64,000 nt of DNA from Paraburkholderia phenazinium (GTDB taxonomy: Bacteria > Pseudomonadota > Gammaproteobacteria > Burkholderiales > Burkholderiaceae): assembly GCF_900100735.1 (NCBI RefSeq), contig NZ_FNCJ01000021.1, forward strand, positions 1 through 64,000, in the 5' to 3' direction. Shown in pieces: positions 1 through 9,434 of this stretch. The notes beneath the pieces were generated by a model that did not search any database, had not been told where the DNA came from, and was given only the letters and a program-made list of their open reading frames with translations. The first letter of the stretch is position 1. Every line of letters starts with the position of its first letter. The position numbers and the translations under genes were made by a program.

Positions 1-1209
1 TGTATTAGCCTAGACCGGATCTGACAGGTAGTCGGGGAAGTGAGGTAAGGAACACGATTCAGCGAGGAATCAGTTTCTCCCTGGCGAGTTCAAGCGAATC
101 GAGGAAGGTACGCATAGGCGTCTTGCCATAACACCATCGCCCCTGATGTTCGCGCTCATTGTTGTACTGGTCAAGCCATGCGTCGAGATCGCTTTGCAAG
201 GTCGGGATCGAATCGTAGATCTTCCGGCGGAAGGCGATGCGATAGAACTCGTTGAGCATGGTCTTGTGAAGCCGCTCGACGATGCCGTTGGTTTGTGGAG
301 AGCGCGCTTTGGTGCGGGTGTGATCGATGTTCTCCACGGCCAGATAAAGCTCGTATTCATGGTGCTCCGGGTTGCCGCAATACTCGGTACCCCGGTCAGT
401 GAGCACGCGCACGAGCGGGATGCCATAGCTGTCGAAGAACGGAACGACGCGATCGTTGAGCAGGTCGGCGGCCGGCAGCGGTGTCTTCCGGTCGTAAAGC
501 TTGGCGAACGCCACCTTCGAGTAGGTGTCGACGAAGGTTTGCTGATAGACCCGGCCCACGCCCTTGAGCGTACCAACGTAAAAGGTATCCTGGGCGCCGC
601 AGTAGCCGGGGCATTCAGATTCGAACTCGCCGTGCGTTTCCTTTTCCAGTTTGGCGCGTTCAAGCGCCGCCAACTGCGATTCAGTCAACACCAGTCCTTC
701 CTGGGCGGACTTGGCCTCCAGCGCCTTCAGGCGCTTGTTCATGGTCTCGAGGTCATGGCGCAACCAGATGCTACGCACCCCCTGAGGCGAGACGCTAAGG
801 GCGTGGCGTTTGAGCACCTCGTTGGCGATACGGATCTGGCCGTAAGCGGGCAGTTCCAGGGCCAGTTCGACCACCGCCGCCTCGACCCGCGGATCCACGC
901 GGTTCTTCAGCAGCGGGCGGTGGTGGGAGATTTCCTGCAGGGCCGCTTCGCCGCCCTTGTCGTACAGTTCCTTGAAGCGGTAGAAGCTGTCGCGGGAATA
1001 GCCCATTACCCGGCAGGCTTGGCTGACATTGCCCAGTTGCCGAGCCAGTTCGAGCATGCCGACCTTGGCACGGATGACTTTCTGTTCCTGAGTCATGGTT
1101 GACTCCTTGCGGTTTGCCGCGCGCGTTGCCGCTTCGGACTACGTCCTCCACGCCCACGCGCAACAGCACGAGAAACCGACCACTGTCAGATTTAGTCTAG
1201 GCTATTGCA
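1..1209. mobile_element. IS481-family insertion sequence, apparently complete
   Basis: One transposase gene lies between imperfect terminal inverted repeats. The left end (1-28) and the reverse complement of 1182-1209 match at 22 of 28 positions and share the cores TAGCCTAGAC and ATCTGACAG. The size of about 1.2 kb and the single DDE transposase fit IS481. The element starts at the first base of the window, so the left target-site duplication cannot be seen. It marks the boundary of the stress locus to its right. Confidence 0.85.
59..1096 (-). CDS. IS481-family DDE transposase
   Basis: 345 aa. An N-terminal helix-turn-helix (about residues 10-60, with the typical segment RQLGNVSQACRVMGYSR) is followed by an integrase-core domain. 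The DDE residues are visible as the Asp in AQDTFYVG, the Asp in LTDRGTEY and the Glu in NGIVERLHK. The length is normal for IS481 and no stop or frameshift is present, so the element is probably active. An AAGGAG ribosome-binding site precedes the ATG. It catalyses cut-and-paste movement of the element that contains it. It is not functionally connected to the neighbouring genes. Confidence 0.93.
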   Translation of the reverse strand: MTQEQKVIRAKVGMLELARQLGNVSQACRVMGYSRDSFYRFKELYDKGGEAALQEISHHRPLLKNRVDPRVEAAVVELALELPAYGQIRIANEVLKRHALSVSPQGVRSIWLRHDLETMNKRLKALEAKSAQEGLVLTESQLAALERAKLEKETHGEFESECPGYCGAQDTFYVGTLKGVGRVYQQTFVDTYSKVAFAKLYDRKTPLPAADLLNDRVVPFFDSYGIPLVRVLTDRGTEYCGNPEHHEYELYLAVENIDHTRTKARSPQTNGIVERLHKTMLNEFYRIAFRRKIYDSIPTLQSDLDAWLDQYNNEREHQGRWCYGKTPMRTFLDSLELAREKLIPR

Positions 1210-1279
1210 ATTTACAGCATGTCTAGGCATTTGTCGCGATCTTGGGGGTGACAGTGAGACTGTTGGATTGGACTGCACT

Positions 1280-3613
1280 TCAATAGTGCAAGTATTTGTC
1301 CCGCAGCAGCGAGAACGGTACTAATTGCGCTGCTTCGATCGCCTCGAGCATTTCTGATCCAGCGCCGTCCTGAACTGCCTGCCACAGCACTGCAGAGCCG
1401 ATCGACTCGCGTGTCGCGGCCATGTCGAACGTGGCGGGATAGCGTGCTTGCAATGTAGACAACAAGGCCAATCCGAGGCGCGCCGGGGGACGCGGTGTTG
1501 GCATGGCGTCGCGAACCATACTCACACCATGGCAAAGCTGGCCTCGCCAGATCGACTCGGTCGGAACGAAATCGACAGGTTCGAAATGCGCGCCGGCACC
1601 AAGCGCATTCAGCACATGTGCCAGCATCACGCCGTCGATCCATGGCGCGCCTATCCACTCGAATGGATGCGGTGTGCCGCGGCCCACGCTCACATTCGCC
1701 CCTTCGAGCAAGGCGACATCGGGGTACAGGTCTAGTTGAGCCGGCGTGCGCAGGTTGGGCGATGGCGGCACCCAACCCAATCCGGTGTCCGCTAGCCGCA
1801 TCTCGCGTCGATATCCCTGCATCGGCACCACGTGCAGATCAGCGCCAATGTGGCGCTCGCTGTTGAACAGATCGGCGAGTTCGCCTACCGTCATGCCAGG
1901 CAACAGTGGGAGCGGAAAATATCCGGTGAACGACTCGCGACCGGCGTCCAGGACCGGCCCGCCGAACCGGTCCGCGCCGAGCGGATCTGGACGATCCAGC
2001 ACAAACAGCGGAATGCCGCGTGCGGCAGCGGCTTCGAGCGCATAGCCGAGGGTTGTCTCGTAAGTGAAGAATCGTACGCCGGCATCCTGAACGTCGAACA
2101 CCAGGGCGTCCAGCGCGTCGAGCGAAGCGGCCGGGAAGCGCTGGTCTTTGCCGTAGAGGCTGTGCACGACGAGGCCCGTTGCCGGGTCGGTCGTGTCGCC
2201 GACCTTCGCATCGACGTCGGTGTTCAGGCCGTGTTCCGGCGAGAACAGGGCCGCTAACGCGACACCGGGTGCGTGTGAGAGCACGTCGACGGTGCGTCTG
2301 CCGGCCGAGTCGAAGCCGCTGCGATTGGTGATCAATCCGACTCGCATGCCGGAGAGCGGAGCAAACTGCTGCGCTTCGAGTACGTCGATACCCACCTGCA
2401 CCGGCCCTGTCGACACCGGCAAGCGTGTTGCCGCAGCCAGCGCCGGCAAGGCCTCCGGCAACAATCGCCCGATTTCGGCCACGGATAGCGGTGCCGTATG
2501 GCTTGCCAGCAGCGCGAGGAGCTGCGCACGAACTGACCGGGCGTCGCCCTGGTCGTCGGGATGCACGCGGTTGGTCAGGATCACTACGAACTGGCGCGTT
2601 GCCAGATCGATCCAGATACCCGTGCCAGTGTAACCGGTGTGGCCGATCGTGCCGATCGGCGGCAGACGGTCACGGTTCGAGACCAGCGGTGCCGCCAGTT
2701 CCCAGCCCAGGCCGCGCCATGGGACAGCCGAAAGTGGGGATGCGGCCGCAGCCAGCGCAGCGATGCTCTGCGCCTGAAGAATGCGGGTGGCGCCGTACTG
2801 CCCGCCGTTGAGCATCATTTGCGCAAAGCGGGCGAGATCGTCGGCGGTGGAGAACAATCCGGCGTTGCCGGAGACGCCGCCCATCCACGCTGCTGTCGGG
2901 TCATGCACGCGCCCGCGGCGCATGCCGGCCTGATCGGCGGTCGTTGCAGCGCTGCGCGCTGCGCGCGAGGCGCCGGGCAGGAAGACCGTATCGCGCATGC
3001 CGAGTGGCGCAAACACATGCGTTTGACAATACGCATCGAGCGACTGATGCGTGACGCGCTGCACCAGTTCGCCAAGCACCACGAAATTGAGATCGCTATA
3101 GACGACCCGCTCGCCGGGTTCGCTGAGCAGGTGTTCCGCCACGATGGCGCCCAAGACACCGTCGCGGCCCGAACGAGCCGGGCGGCTGCGCAAGTCGGCC
3201 CGCAGGCCGGAGGTATGCGCCAGTAACTCGCGCACCGTCACGGCCTCTTTGCCGTTCGCCGCGAAGGCCGGCCAGTACTGCGCGACGGGTGCATCCAGCC
3301 GCAGGCGGCCGGTCTCGGCCAGTTGCAGGATCGCGGTAGTCGTCGCGATCACCTTGGTCAACGAGGCCAGATCGAATTCCGTATCGAACGTCATCGACTC
3401 GGAGGCGGGCGTCAGTGCGCGCTGTCCGAATGCCTCGCGATAGAACACCTGTCCGGCATCGCCCATCAGCACGACCGCGCCGGGAATCCGGCCGGCGGCG
3501 ATCTCTGTATCGACGATCTGTTCAACTTGCCGGCATGCGGCAGCATCGAGACTGCCGGCGTATGTCGCGCGCGCGGCGATGGCGAGTCCAAGCAGCAGCG
3601 CACCGCGCCTCAT
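1280..3613 (-). CDS. Secreted serine hydrolase (beta-lactamase fold) fused to NamZ-type exo-beta-N-acetylmuramidase (DUF1343)
   Basis: 777 aa. The start chosen gives a signal peptide (MRRGALLLGLAIAARATYAG); the longer upstream frame reads antisense-like sequence. Residues about 25-370 are a class-C beta-lactamase/penicillin-binding-like serine hydrolase with S-L-T-K at 84-87 (catalytic Ser and Lys) and a Y-S-D-L-N segment. From about residue 385 the protein is DUF1343/NamZ, opening with VGLITNRSG and containing FSPEHG and DVQDAGVRFFTYE. NamZ removes MurNAc from peptidoglycan fragments. In Bacillus a NamZ gene sits with a serine-hydrolase amidase gene (amiE); here the two activities appear joined in one chain. 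It is last in a minus-strand operon, 8 bases after the DUF4015 gene. Periplasmic cell-wall recycling is the likely role; the substrate of the first domain is inferred. Confidence 0.85.
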   Translation of the reverse strand: MRRGALLLGLAIAARATYAGSLDAAACRQVEQIVDTEIAAGRIPGAVVLMGDAGQVFYREAFGQRALTPASESMTFDTEFDLASLTKVIATTTAILQLAETGRLRLDAPVAQYWPAFAANGKEAVTVRELLAHTSGLRADLRSRPARSGRDGVLGAIVAEHLLSEPGERVVYSDLNFVVLGELVQRVTHQSLDAYCQTHVFAPLGMRDTVFLPGASRAARSAATTADQAGMRRGRVHDPTAAWMGGVSGNAGLFSTADDLARFAQMMLNGGQYGATRILQAQSIAALAAAASPLSAVPWRGLGWELAAPLVSNRDRLPPIGTIGHTGYTGTGIWIDLATRQFVVILTNRVHPDDQGDARSVRAQLLALLASHTAPLSVAEIGRLLPEALPALAAATRLPVSTGPVQVGIDVLEAQQFAPLSGMRVGLITNRSGFDSAGRRTVDVLSHAPGVALAALFSPEHGLNTDVDAKVGDTTDPATGLVVHSLYGKDQRFPAASLDALDALVFDVQDAGVRFFTYETTLGYALEAAAARGIPLFVLDRPDPLGADRFGGPVLDAGRESFTGYFPLPLLPGMTVGELADLFNSERHIGADLHVVPMQGYRREMRLADTGLGWVPPSPNLRTPAQLDLYPDVALLEGANVSVGRGTPHPFEWIGAPWIDGVMLAHVLNALGAGAHFEPVDFVPTESIWRGQLCHGVSMVRDAMPTPRPPARLGLALLSTLQARYPATFDMAATRESIGSAVLWQAVQDGAGSEMLEAIEAAQLVPFSLLRDKYLHY

Positions 3614-3621
3614 CAGCCGGC

Positions 3622-4893
3622 TCAGGGGCGTGGCAGCACGTCCGGCTCGTAGTGATTGCGCGGATTCCATAGCATCCATCCATCGGTACCTGCGGCGTCG
3701 GCGGCGTCTACCTGCGCACTGATCGCCGCAGCGTCGAACGGACGACGATCGAAGGCGTAGTCGCGAAATGCCTGCAACCACGGACGAAAGCGCACGCTCG
3801 GGAGTTTGGTGCGCTGCATGGCCTCGGCTAACGAGCGCCTGACAATCTGTCCGGGGTCCGCGACAGGGTTGGTGCAGCCAGGCAAGCCCCACGTGAAGCC
3901 GGACGGGTACAGCATCGGTGAAATATAGTCGAGCGGCGCGCCCAGGTCTTCGATCTGCTGGCCAATCGCCGTATCGTCGAGGTTCCAGCACACGTAACCG
4001 AAAATATCGGCCGACACGAAGACGTTGTAGGGGGCCAGCCGGGCGCGCGCGGCCTGCAGGAACCCTACGATCGCGGCAGTCCGGTTGGCCCGGATATTGG
4101 GCAGCGCGAAACGCAGTCCGCTCGCGTCGGGAAAGCGGACATAGTCGAACTGGACCTCGTCGAACCCCATGCGCGCGGCTTCCTCGGCGATATCGAGGTT
4201 GTGCTGCCAGACTTCGTGTGAAAACGGGTCCGTCCACTGCAGGTGCTCGCGGTCGCGCCACGGCTTGCCGCTTGCGTCGTGCACGCTCCAGTCGGGGTGC
4301 GCGTCGGCAAGCGGGTCGTCCTTGAAGACGACGATGCGCGCGATCAGATACAGGTGCTGGCGATGCAGTTCGGCAAGCAATGCCGGGAAGTCCTGCATGA
4401 GAGGCGCACGTTCCTTGATCTGGGCGGTCGCGCCGACCGCATCGCGCGCCGCACTGCGATATGGCGTGAGACCGCGGTCGCCCTTGACGTCGATCACAAG
4501 CGCGTTGACCGCAGTGGTTTGGGTCAGGCCGACTGCTGCCTTGCGCAGCGTTGTGCTGGTAATGCCGAAGACCGAGAGATAGACGGCTTTTGCCCGAAAC
4601 GGCGTCAACGTCAGCGTGATGGCCTTTCCGGCGGATACGCCGGTTTGGGCGCGTAGATAGCCAGGCGCACGAGCGGCGATCGTCGAGCTGGGTTGATCGG
4701 TTTCGAACCGGCCGCGCTGGTCGGTGTGCGTCACGCCGGCCGCGCTGGTGACGATCGCGCCGGGCACGGGATCGAGCGTGCTGGCGTCGATTACGACACC
4801 GGTGACCACGGCAGCGTGCGCGCCGGCAAGCAGCGTTGCCAAGGCGAGTGCGGCGACGACGGTGCCGCCCTTTATGACGTTTCTACATATCAT
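3622..4893 (-). CDS. Secreted putative glycoside hydrolase (DUF4015) with carboxypeptidase-regulatory-like N-terminal domain
   Basis: 423 aa. Residues 1-28 are a signal peptide ending AGAHA. Residues about 29-95 form a small beta-sandwich of the carboxypeptidase regulatory type (VVTGVVIDASTLDPVPGAIV). The rest is a TIM-barrel DUF4015 hydrolase with DVKGDRG, FDEVQFDYVRFP and DIFGYVCWN, the acidic residues being candidates for catalysis. The start overlaps the stop of the deacetylase gene by ATGA, which implies translational coupling. Neighbours are a polysaccharide deacetylase and a muramidase, so an envelope polysaccharide is the likely substrate; the exact sugar cannot be read from the sequence. 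Confidence 0.85.
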   Translation of the reverse strand: MICRNVIKGGTVVAALALATLLAGAHAAVVTGVVIDASTLDPVPGAIVTSAAGVTHTDQRGRFETDQPSSTIAARAPGYLRAQTGVSAGKAITLTLTPFRAKAVYLSVFGITSTTLRKAAVGLTQTTAVNALVIDVKGDRGLTPYRSAARDAVGATAQIKERAPLMQDFPALLAELHRQHLYLIARIVVFKDDPLADAHPDWSVHDASGKPWRDREHLQWTDPFSHEVWQHNLDIAEEAARMGFDEVQFDYVRFPDASGLRFALPNIRANRTAAIVGFLQAARARLAPYNVFVSADIFGYVCWNLDDTAIGQQIEDLGAPLDYISPMLYPSGFTWGLPGCTNPVADPGQIVRRSLAEAMQRTKLPSVRFRPWLQAFRDYAFDRRPFDAAAISAQVDAADAAGTDGWMLWNPRNHYEPDVLPRP

Positions 4894-5708
4894 CGCGTGT
4901 TCCCCGAGACCGGTGTGGTTGGTGTTTGTGGTTCGTCGAGCAGCCGCGCGAGTGCCCCGGCGCCATATGCGTCGATCATCAGGAAGCGCGGCAGCGCGAG
5001 CAAGGGCGAATGGCGGTCGGCTTTGCGGGCATCAAGCGTGAAGCCTGCGACATAGCCTTCGTCGGCTGCAAGCGCCGTCAGCTCGTCGTCGTAGATTCCA
5101 TATGGCCACGCAAGCATGTCCACGTGAGTGCCCACCTCGGACTCTATGCGACGTCGCGAGGTATTCAACTGGGTGTGCACGAACTGACGGAAATCCGCCT
5201 CGCTGCGGCGCCTGCGTTCGATCTTGAAGTTCGGATGCCAGTATGTATGCGACTGGACGTCGAACAGGCCGGTTTGCCTGAGACTGCGCAACTGGTCCCA
5301 GGTCAGGGCATAGGGCGCGTTGGAGATCGCCGACGGGTAGACAAACAAGGTGACCGGAAAGCGCTCGCGCAGCACGATCGGCAACAGCTTCCCGTAGACC
5401 GAGCGATGCCCGTCGTCGACCGTAATCACCACCGGTTTGGCGGGCAGCGCGATGCCTGAACCTTTTAGCCAGTACACCACGTCGCGCAGCGGCACGATGT
5501 GATAGCCGTGCTCGCGCAGGAACTGCAGTTGCGTCTCGAAGGTGGTGACGCGCACTGTCATCGAGTCGTCTGCGGTGTCGGAAAAGCGGTGATAAACAAG
5601 GATCGCGACGCGCGGTTCAGCGGTCTGCGCCTGTGCACTTGCGAGGCACATCAGCCAACACACGCAGACAGCTACCGCGCGTAAGGCGCGCCAGCCCGGA
5701 GCGCTCAT
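4890..5708 (-). CDS. Secreted polysaccharide deacetylase (NodB fold)
   Basis: 272 aa from the ATG that gives a signal peptide ending ASAQAQ. The NodB-type motifs are visible: VAILVYHRF near the mature N-terminus, VVITVDDGHRSVY with the metal-binding and catalytic Asp pair, SHTYWHPNF with the metal His residues, and AWPYGIYDD. The family removes N- or O-acetyl groups from peptidoglycan, poly-N-acetylglucosamine or related polymers. The start overlaps the stop of the upstream universal stress protein gene by four bases (ATGA), and its own stop overlaps the next start in the same way. It is therefore co-translated with the wall-hydrolase genes and tied to the arginine deiminase operon. Confidence 0.88.
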   Translation of the reverse strand: MSAPGWRALRAVAVCVCWLMCLASAQAQTAEPRVAILVYHRFSDTADDSMTVRVTTFETQLQFLREHGYHIVPLRDVVYWLKGSGIALPAKPVVITVDDGHRSVYGKLLPIVLRERFPVTLFVYPSAISNAPYALTWDQLRSLRQTGLFDVQSHTYWHPNFKIERRRRSEADFRQFVHTQLNTSRRRIESEVGTHVDMLAWPYGIYDDELTALAADEGYVAGFTLDARKADRHSPLLALPRFLMIDAYGAGALARLLDEPQTPTTPVSGNTR

Positions 5709-6190
5709 GCGAGCGTCCCCGCGGAGGGTCGCTGCGTGCGAGCAGGTACCAGCAAGATCGGATGTGTAGCGATCCGGCCCAGCCGGTTGACTACGCTGCC
5801 GGGCAGGACCGCATCCAGACTGCGATGTCCGTGTGCGCCGAGCACTACCAGCGCGGCGCCACAATCTTCGGCGCACCGTTGCAGACGCGCCGCAATGGTT
5901 TCCGTCAGTTGCTCGGTTTCCGCAAGCTGTGTCGTGCAAGGCATAGACGCGGAGCTTGCGCGTTGCTGAGCTTCTTCGAGCAATTTGGCACCCTTGGCGC
6001 GGAGCGACGCAGTCAGCGTAACGGGGTCATAGAAGCTGACCGTCACCAGCAGATAAGGCAGATCGATCACATGCACAATATGAAGCTGAGCGCGATCCGC
6101 GGCTGCAAGGCAGATCGCCTCGTCCAGTACGCGATAGCGAGCGTCGCTGTCGTCGATACACACCATGATTTTTCCGTACATATCGTCCAT
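5705..6190 (-). CDS. Universal stress protein (UspA family)
   Basis: 161 aa single USP domain. The N-terminus IMVCIDDSD and the C-terminal GAHGHRSLDAVLPGSV (G-2x-G-9x-G-S pattern) show the ATP-binding type. It follows arcC by 57 bases on the same strand and overlaps the deacetylase start, so it connects the arginine-fermentation and cell-wall parts of the operon. The ATG at 6181 is an alternative start. It is one of four USPs in this window. Such proteins are induced by oxygen limitation and energy stress in many proteobacteria; its partner here is unknown. Confidence 0.88.
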   Translation of the reverse strand: MDDMYGKIMVCIDDSDARYRVLDEAICLAAADRAQLHIVHVIDLPYLLVTVSFYDPVTLTASLRAKGAKLLEEAQQRASSASMPCTTQLAETEQLTETIAARLQRCAEDCGAALVVLGAHGHRSLDAVLPGSVVNRLGRIATHPILLVPARTQRPSAGTLA

Positions 6191-6247
6191 CCGCCTGGTT
6201 GGTTGCGCCGCGGCTTGCGCCGCAGTGTTGTGAGCGCCACGCCTTGA

Positions 6248-7162
6248 TTACGCACCACGGGTGACGCGCGTGCCGGCCGTGCCATTGGCCATTTGTTCAA
6301 TCTGGTCGAGCGAGCCGATGACGGCAGGCTGTCCGGTGCGCGACACGAATTCAGCAGCCGCCTCGACTTTTGGTCCCATCGTGCCGGCAGGGAAGAACAT
6401 TGCCCGCAGCGCCGTTACCGTTATTTCACGCAGCGCGGATTCGCGAGAGGTGTGCCAGTTCTCGTAGACGGCATCGACATCAGTTGCGATCAGAAGCAAG
6501 TCCGCGCCCAGGTCGGCCGCCAGCAACGCGCTGCACAGGTCTTTGTCGATCACAGCCTCGACGCCTGAATGCGCCTTCCCATCGGCGGCAACCGTCACGG
6601 GAATCCCGCCGCCTCCCGCGGCGATCACGATCGCGTCGCGATCGAGCAGCCATTGGATCGCCCGCAGTTCCACGACGCGATGCGGCTTCGGAGAAGCGAC
6701 GACGCGCCGGTAGCCCGCGCCATCGGCGGCGATGCTCCAACGGTGGCGAACGGCAAGGCGTTCGGCGTCCTCTTTCGCATAGACCGGCCCGATCGGCTTG
6801 GTTGGATGATCGAAGGCGGGATCGTCAGCTTGAACTTCGACGCGTGTAAGCAAGGTCGCAACCTCGCGGTCGTTCGGCAATGCATTGGCCAGTTCCTGCT
6901 CGAGCAGGTACCCGATCATCCCTTCAGACTCCGCGTCGAGCACGTCGAGCGGCATGGCGGAACGCGCACCCACCGCAGCGGCCTGTAAGGCGAGCAGCCC
7001 CACCTGCGGGCCGTTGCCATGTGCGACGATCAGCTGATTGCCGTGGGCGAGGCGCGCGATCTGGGTGGCGGCTCGACGGATGTTGGCGATCTGGTTGGTG
7101 GCTGTCATCGGTTCGCCGCGTCGCAGCAGCGCATTGCCGCCCAATGCAATCAGGATACGCAT
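6248..7162 (-). CDS. arcC: Carbamate kinase
   Basis: 304 aa, normal for the family. The amino-acid kinase fold is shown by ALGGNALL at the start, VAHGNGPQVG, IAAGGGGIPV and the C-terminal FPAGTMGPKVEAA. The enzyme transfers phosphate from carbamoyl phosphate to ADP, the ATP-yielding last step of the arginine deiminase pathway in the cytoplasm. It lies 9 bases downstream of arcB. The gene order arcD-arcA-arcB-arcC is standard for proteobacterial arginine fermentation. Confidence 0.96.
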   Translation of the reverse strand: MRILIALGGNALLRRGEPMTATNQIANIRRAATQIARLAHGNQLIVAHGNGPQVGLLALQAAAVGARSAMPLDVLDAESEGMIGYLLEQELANALPNDREVATLLTRVEVQADDPAFDHPTKPIGPVYAKEDAERLAVRHRWSIAADGAGYRRVVASPKPHRVVELRAIQWLLDRDAIVIAAGGGGIPVTVAADGKAHSGVEAVIDKDLCSALLAADLGADLLLIATDVDAVYENWHTSRESALREITVTALRAMFFPAGTMGPKVEAAAEFVSRTGQPAVIGSLDQIEQMANGTAGTRVTRGA

Positions 7163-7171
7163 GACATCCTC

Positions 7172-8170
7172 CTATCCGAGGGTCGCCACGAGCACCGCCT
7201 TGATCGTATGCATGCGGTTTTCAGCCTGCGAAAACACGATGGACGCGTCGGATTCGAAGACTTCGTCGCTGACTTCCAGTTCCGCCAGGCCAAACCGCTC
7301 GTGAATCTCCCGGCCTGTGTCGGTTTCCAGGTTGTGGTATGCCGGCAGGCAATGCATGAAGCGTGTGCGGACCTTGCCGGTTTCCTTCATCAGCGCGGCA
7401 TTGACCTGATAGGGTTTGAGCAACTCGATGCGAGCGCCCCAGGCGTCGATCGGCTCGCCCATCGACACCCAAACGTCGGTATAGAGAAAGTCGACTCCGT
7501 TCACCGCGTCATGCGGGTTATCGGTGATCGTCACGCTCGCGCCCGTCCGTTCGGCGAGGCTGCGCATTTGCGCGACCAGATCGGCGTGTGGCCACAGTTC
7601 GCGCGGCGCGGCAATGCACACGTCCATGCCCATCTGCACGCCGCCGATCAGCAGGGAATTGCCCATGTTGAAACGTGCATCACCGAGATAACAGAACGAC
7701 AGTTCGTGCAAGGGTTTCTCGCCGAACTCTTCCATGGTCAGCAGATCCGCGAGCACCTGGGTCGGGTGAAACTCATCGGTCAGGCCATTCCAGACCGGCA
7801 CATGCGAATACGTGGCCAGATCCTCGACCACGCTCTGATGAAAGCCTCGATACTCGATGCCGTCGTACAGCCGTCCAAGTACGCGCGCGGTGTCCTTGAG
7901 AGACTCCTTGCGTCCGAGCTGGGAACTCGCCGAATCGATGTAAGTGACATGGCCGCCCTGATCGTGGACGGCGACTTCGAATGCGCAGCGCGTGCGCGTC
8001 GAAGTCTTTTCGAAGATCAGTGCGATATTTTTGCCACTCAGTTTCGGCACCTCGTTGCCCGCGTACTTCGCGCGCTTCAGTTCGGCGGCGAGGTCAAGGA
8101 GAAAGCGGATGTCGCGAGGCGTGAAGTCCCGCATGTTGAGCAGGCTTCGGTTGCGCAGATTGAATGCCAT
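7172..8170 (-). CDS. arcB: Catabolic ornithine carbamoyltransferase
   Basis: 332 aa from the ATG giving the family N-terminus MAFNLRNRSLL. The carbamoyl-phosphate site KTSTRTRCAFE and the ornithine-site HCLPAYHN are intact, as is DVWVSMGE. In the arginine deiminase pathway it phosphorolyses citrulline to ornithine and carbamoyl phosphate. Its place between arcA and arcC, 29 bases after arcA, indicates the catabolic rather than the anabolic (argF) role. The kinetic direction itself cannot be seen in the sequence. Confidence 0.95.
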   Translation of the reverse strand: MAFNLRNRSLLNMRDFTPRDIRFLLDLAAELKRAKYAGNEVPKLSGKNIALIFEKTSTRTRCAFEVAVHDQGGHVTYIDSASSQLGRKESLKDTARVLGRLYDGIEYRGFHQSVVEDLATYSHVPVWNGLTDEFHPTQVLADLLTMEEFGEKPLHELSFCYLGDARFNMGNSLLIGGVQMGMDVCIAAPRELWPHADLVAQMRSLAERTGASVTITDNPHDAVNGVDFLYTDVWVSMGEPIDAWGARIELLKPYQVNAALMKETGKVRTRFMHCLPAYHNLETDTGREIHERFGLAELEVSDEVFESDASIVFSQAENRMHTIKAVLVATLG

Positions 8171-8199
8171 AGTGCCAGGTCCTTGGAATGAGTGATACG

Positions 8200-9417
8200 T
8201 CAGATGGGGTCGCGTTCCAGCGGGCAAGTCATGCAATGGCCGCCTCCGCGTCCGCGGCCCAGTTCGCCGCTCGGAATGGTGATGACTTCGACGCCGGCCT
8301 TGCGCAGCAGCGTATTCGTATAAACGTTGCGGTTGTAGGCCACGACGACGCCTGGAGCTAGCGCGATGACGTTATTGCCGTCGTCCCACTGCTCGCGCTC
8401 GGCCTCCCATTCGTCGCCGCCCGTGGCGACGGTGCGCAAGGTCTTCAGGCCAATGGCCTGTGCGACGACATCGAGAAAAGGCGCGGTCTCCGCGCGAACG
8501 TCGAGTTCTCCGGCCCGCTCGCCCGGACGCAGGCTTGTGCAGCGAATGCCGTTCACGACTTCCGGGAAGATCGTGACGAGGTCACGGTCACAGAAAGTCA
8601 ATACGGTATCGAGATGCATCGCGCCCCGCGAACGGGGTAGCTGTGCGGCAATCACGTGCTTCACCGATTCGCGGGCGAAAAGCCCGCGAGCCAGTTGAGC
8701 GACCCCTTGGGGCGAGCTTCGCTCACCCATACCGATCAGAACGACGTCGCGTGAGAGCGGCATCACGTCGCCACCCTCGAGGGTGGCACCACCGTGATCG
8801 ACATCCGGATCGCCCCACCAGATGTTTGTTCCGCCATTGAAGAGGGGATGAAAGCGATAGATTGCCGCGGTTAGCAAGGTCTCTTGCCGCCGGGCGGGCC
8901 AGTACATCGAACCGAGGACAGCTGACTCGTTGATCCAGCAACTGTTGTCGCGCGTGAACAGCGCATTGGGCAGCGGCGGCAGGAGAAAGCCGGCGTGATC
9001 CACGCAACGCGCCAGCAGGCCCGCCGGCTCGAACGGCAACTCGCCACGCACGATGCCGCCTATTAGGCGCGTTGCGAGCTCGTCCGCCTTCATCTCGTCG
9101 AGCCACGGACGCAGCTGCGCGGACAATTCCGCATCGACAGTGCCGGGCGACAGTTTCCGCTCGAGCACCCAGTCGCGAGCCTGACGTTCGCGGAGAATAT
9201 CGGCGAGCAGATCATGGGTGTCGAACACTTCGATTCCGTGATCCTGCATCGCACTGACGAAAGCGTAGTGGTCGTTTTTTGCCTGCGCGACCCACAACAC
9301 GTCGTCGAACAGCAGCTCGTGGCAGTTGAGCGGAGTCAGACGGGCCTGAGCGAGCCCAGGCTTGCAGACCATGACCTTGCGCAGCGTGCCGACTTCGGAG
9401 AAAACACCGAATCCCAT
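8200..9417 (-). CDS. arcA: Arginine deiminase
   Basis: 405 aa. Start chosen at MGFGVFSEVGTL, the usual N-terminus; in-frame sequence upstream of it belongs to the arcD end. The guanidine-modifying fold is shown by LPNALFTRDNS, MHLDTVLTFCD and the C-terminal GGHCMTCPLERDPI, which carries the catalytic Cys. It hydrolyses arginine to citrulline and ammonia, giving both ATP precursor and acid protection. It is 17 bases downstream of arcD and is probably transcribed from the FNR-type promoter in front of arcD. Confidence 0.97.
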   Translation of the reverse strand: MGFGVFSEVGTLRKVMVCKPGLAQARLTPLNCHELLFDDVLWVAQAKNDHYAFVSAMQDHGIEVFDTHDLLADILRERQARDWVLERKLSPGTVDAELSAQLRPWLDEMKADELATRLIGGIVRGELPFEPAGLLARCVDHAGFLLPPLPNALFTRDNSCWINESAVLGSMYWPARRQETLLTAAIYRFHPLFNGGTNIWWGDPDVDHGGATLEGGDVMPLSRDVVLIGMGERSSPQGVAQLARGLFARESVKHVIAAQLPRSRGAMHLDTVLTFCDRDLVTIFPEVVNGIRCTSLRPGERAGELDVRAETAPFLDVVAQAIGLKTLRTVATGGDEWEAEREQWDDGNNVIALAPGVVVAYNRNVYTNTLLRKAGVEVITIPSGELGRGRGGGHCMTCPLERDPI

Positions 9418-9434
9418 GATAGGTCCCTTGTCAG

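Noticed and set aside
146..1102. 318-codon open frame antisense to the IS481 transposase
   Set aside because: It mirrors the transposase gene on the other strand and shows no domain; typical high-GC shadow frame.
7019..8191. 390-codon plus-strand frame opposite arcB
   Set aside because: Antisense to arcB, which has all catalytic motifs.
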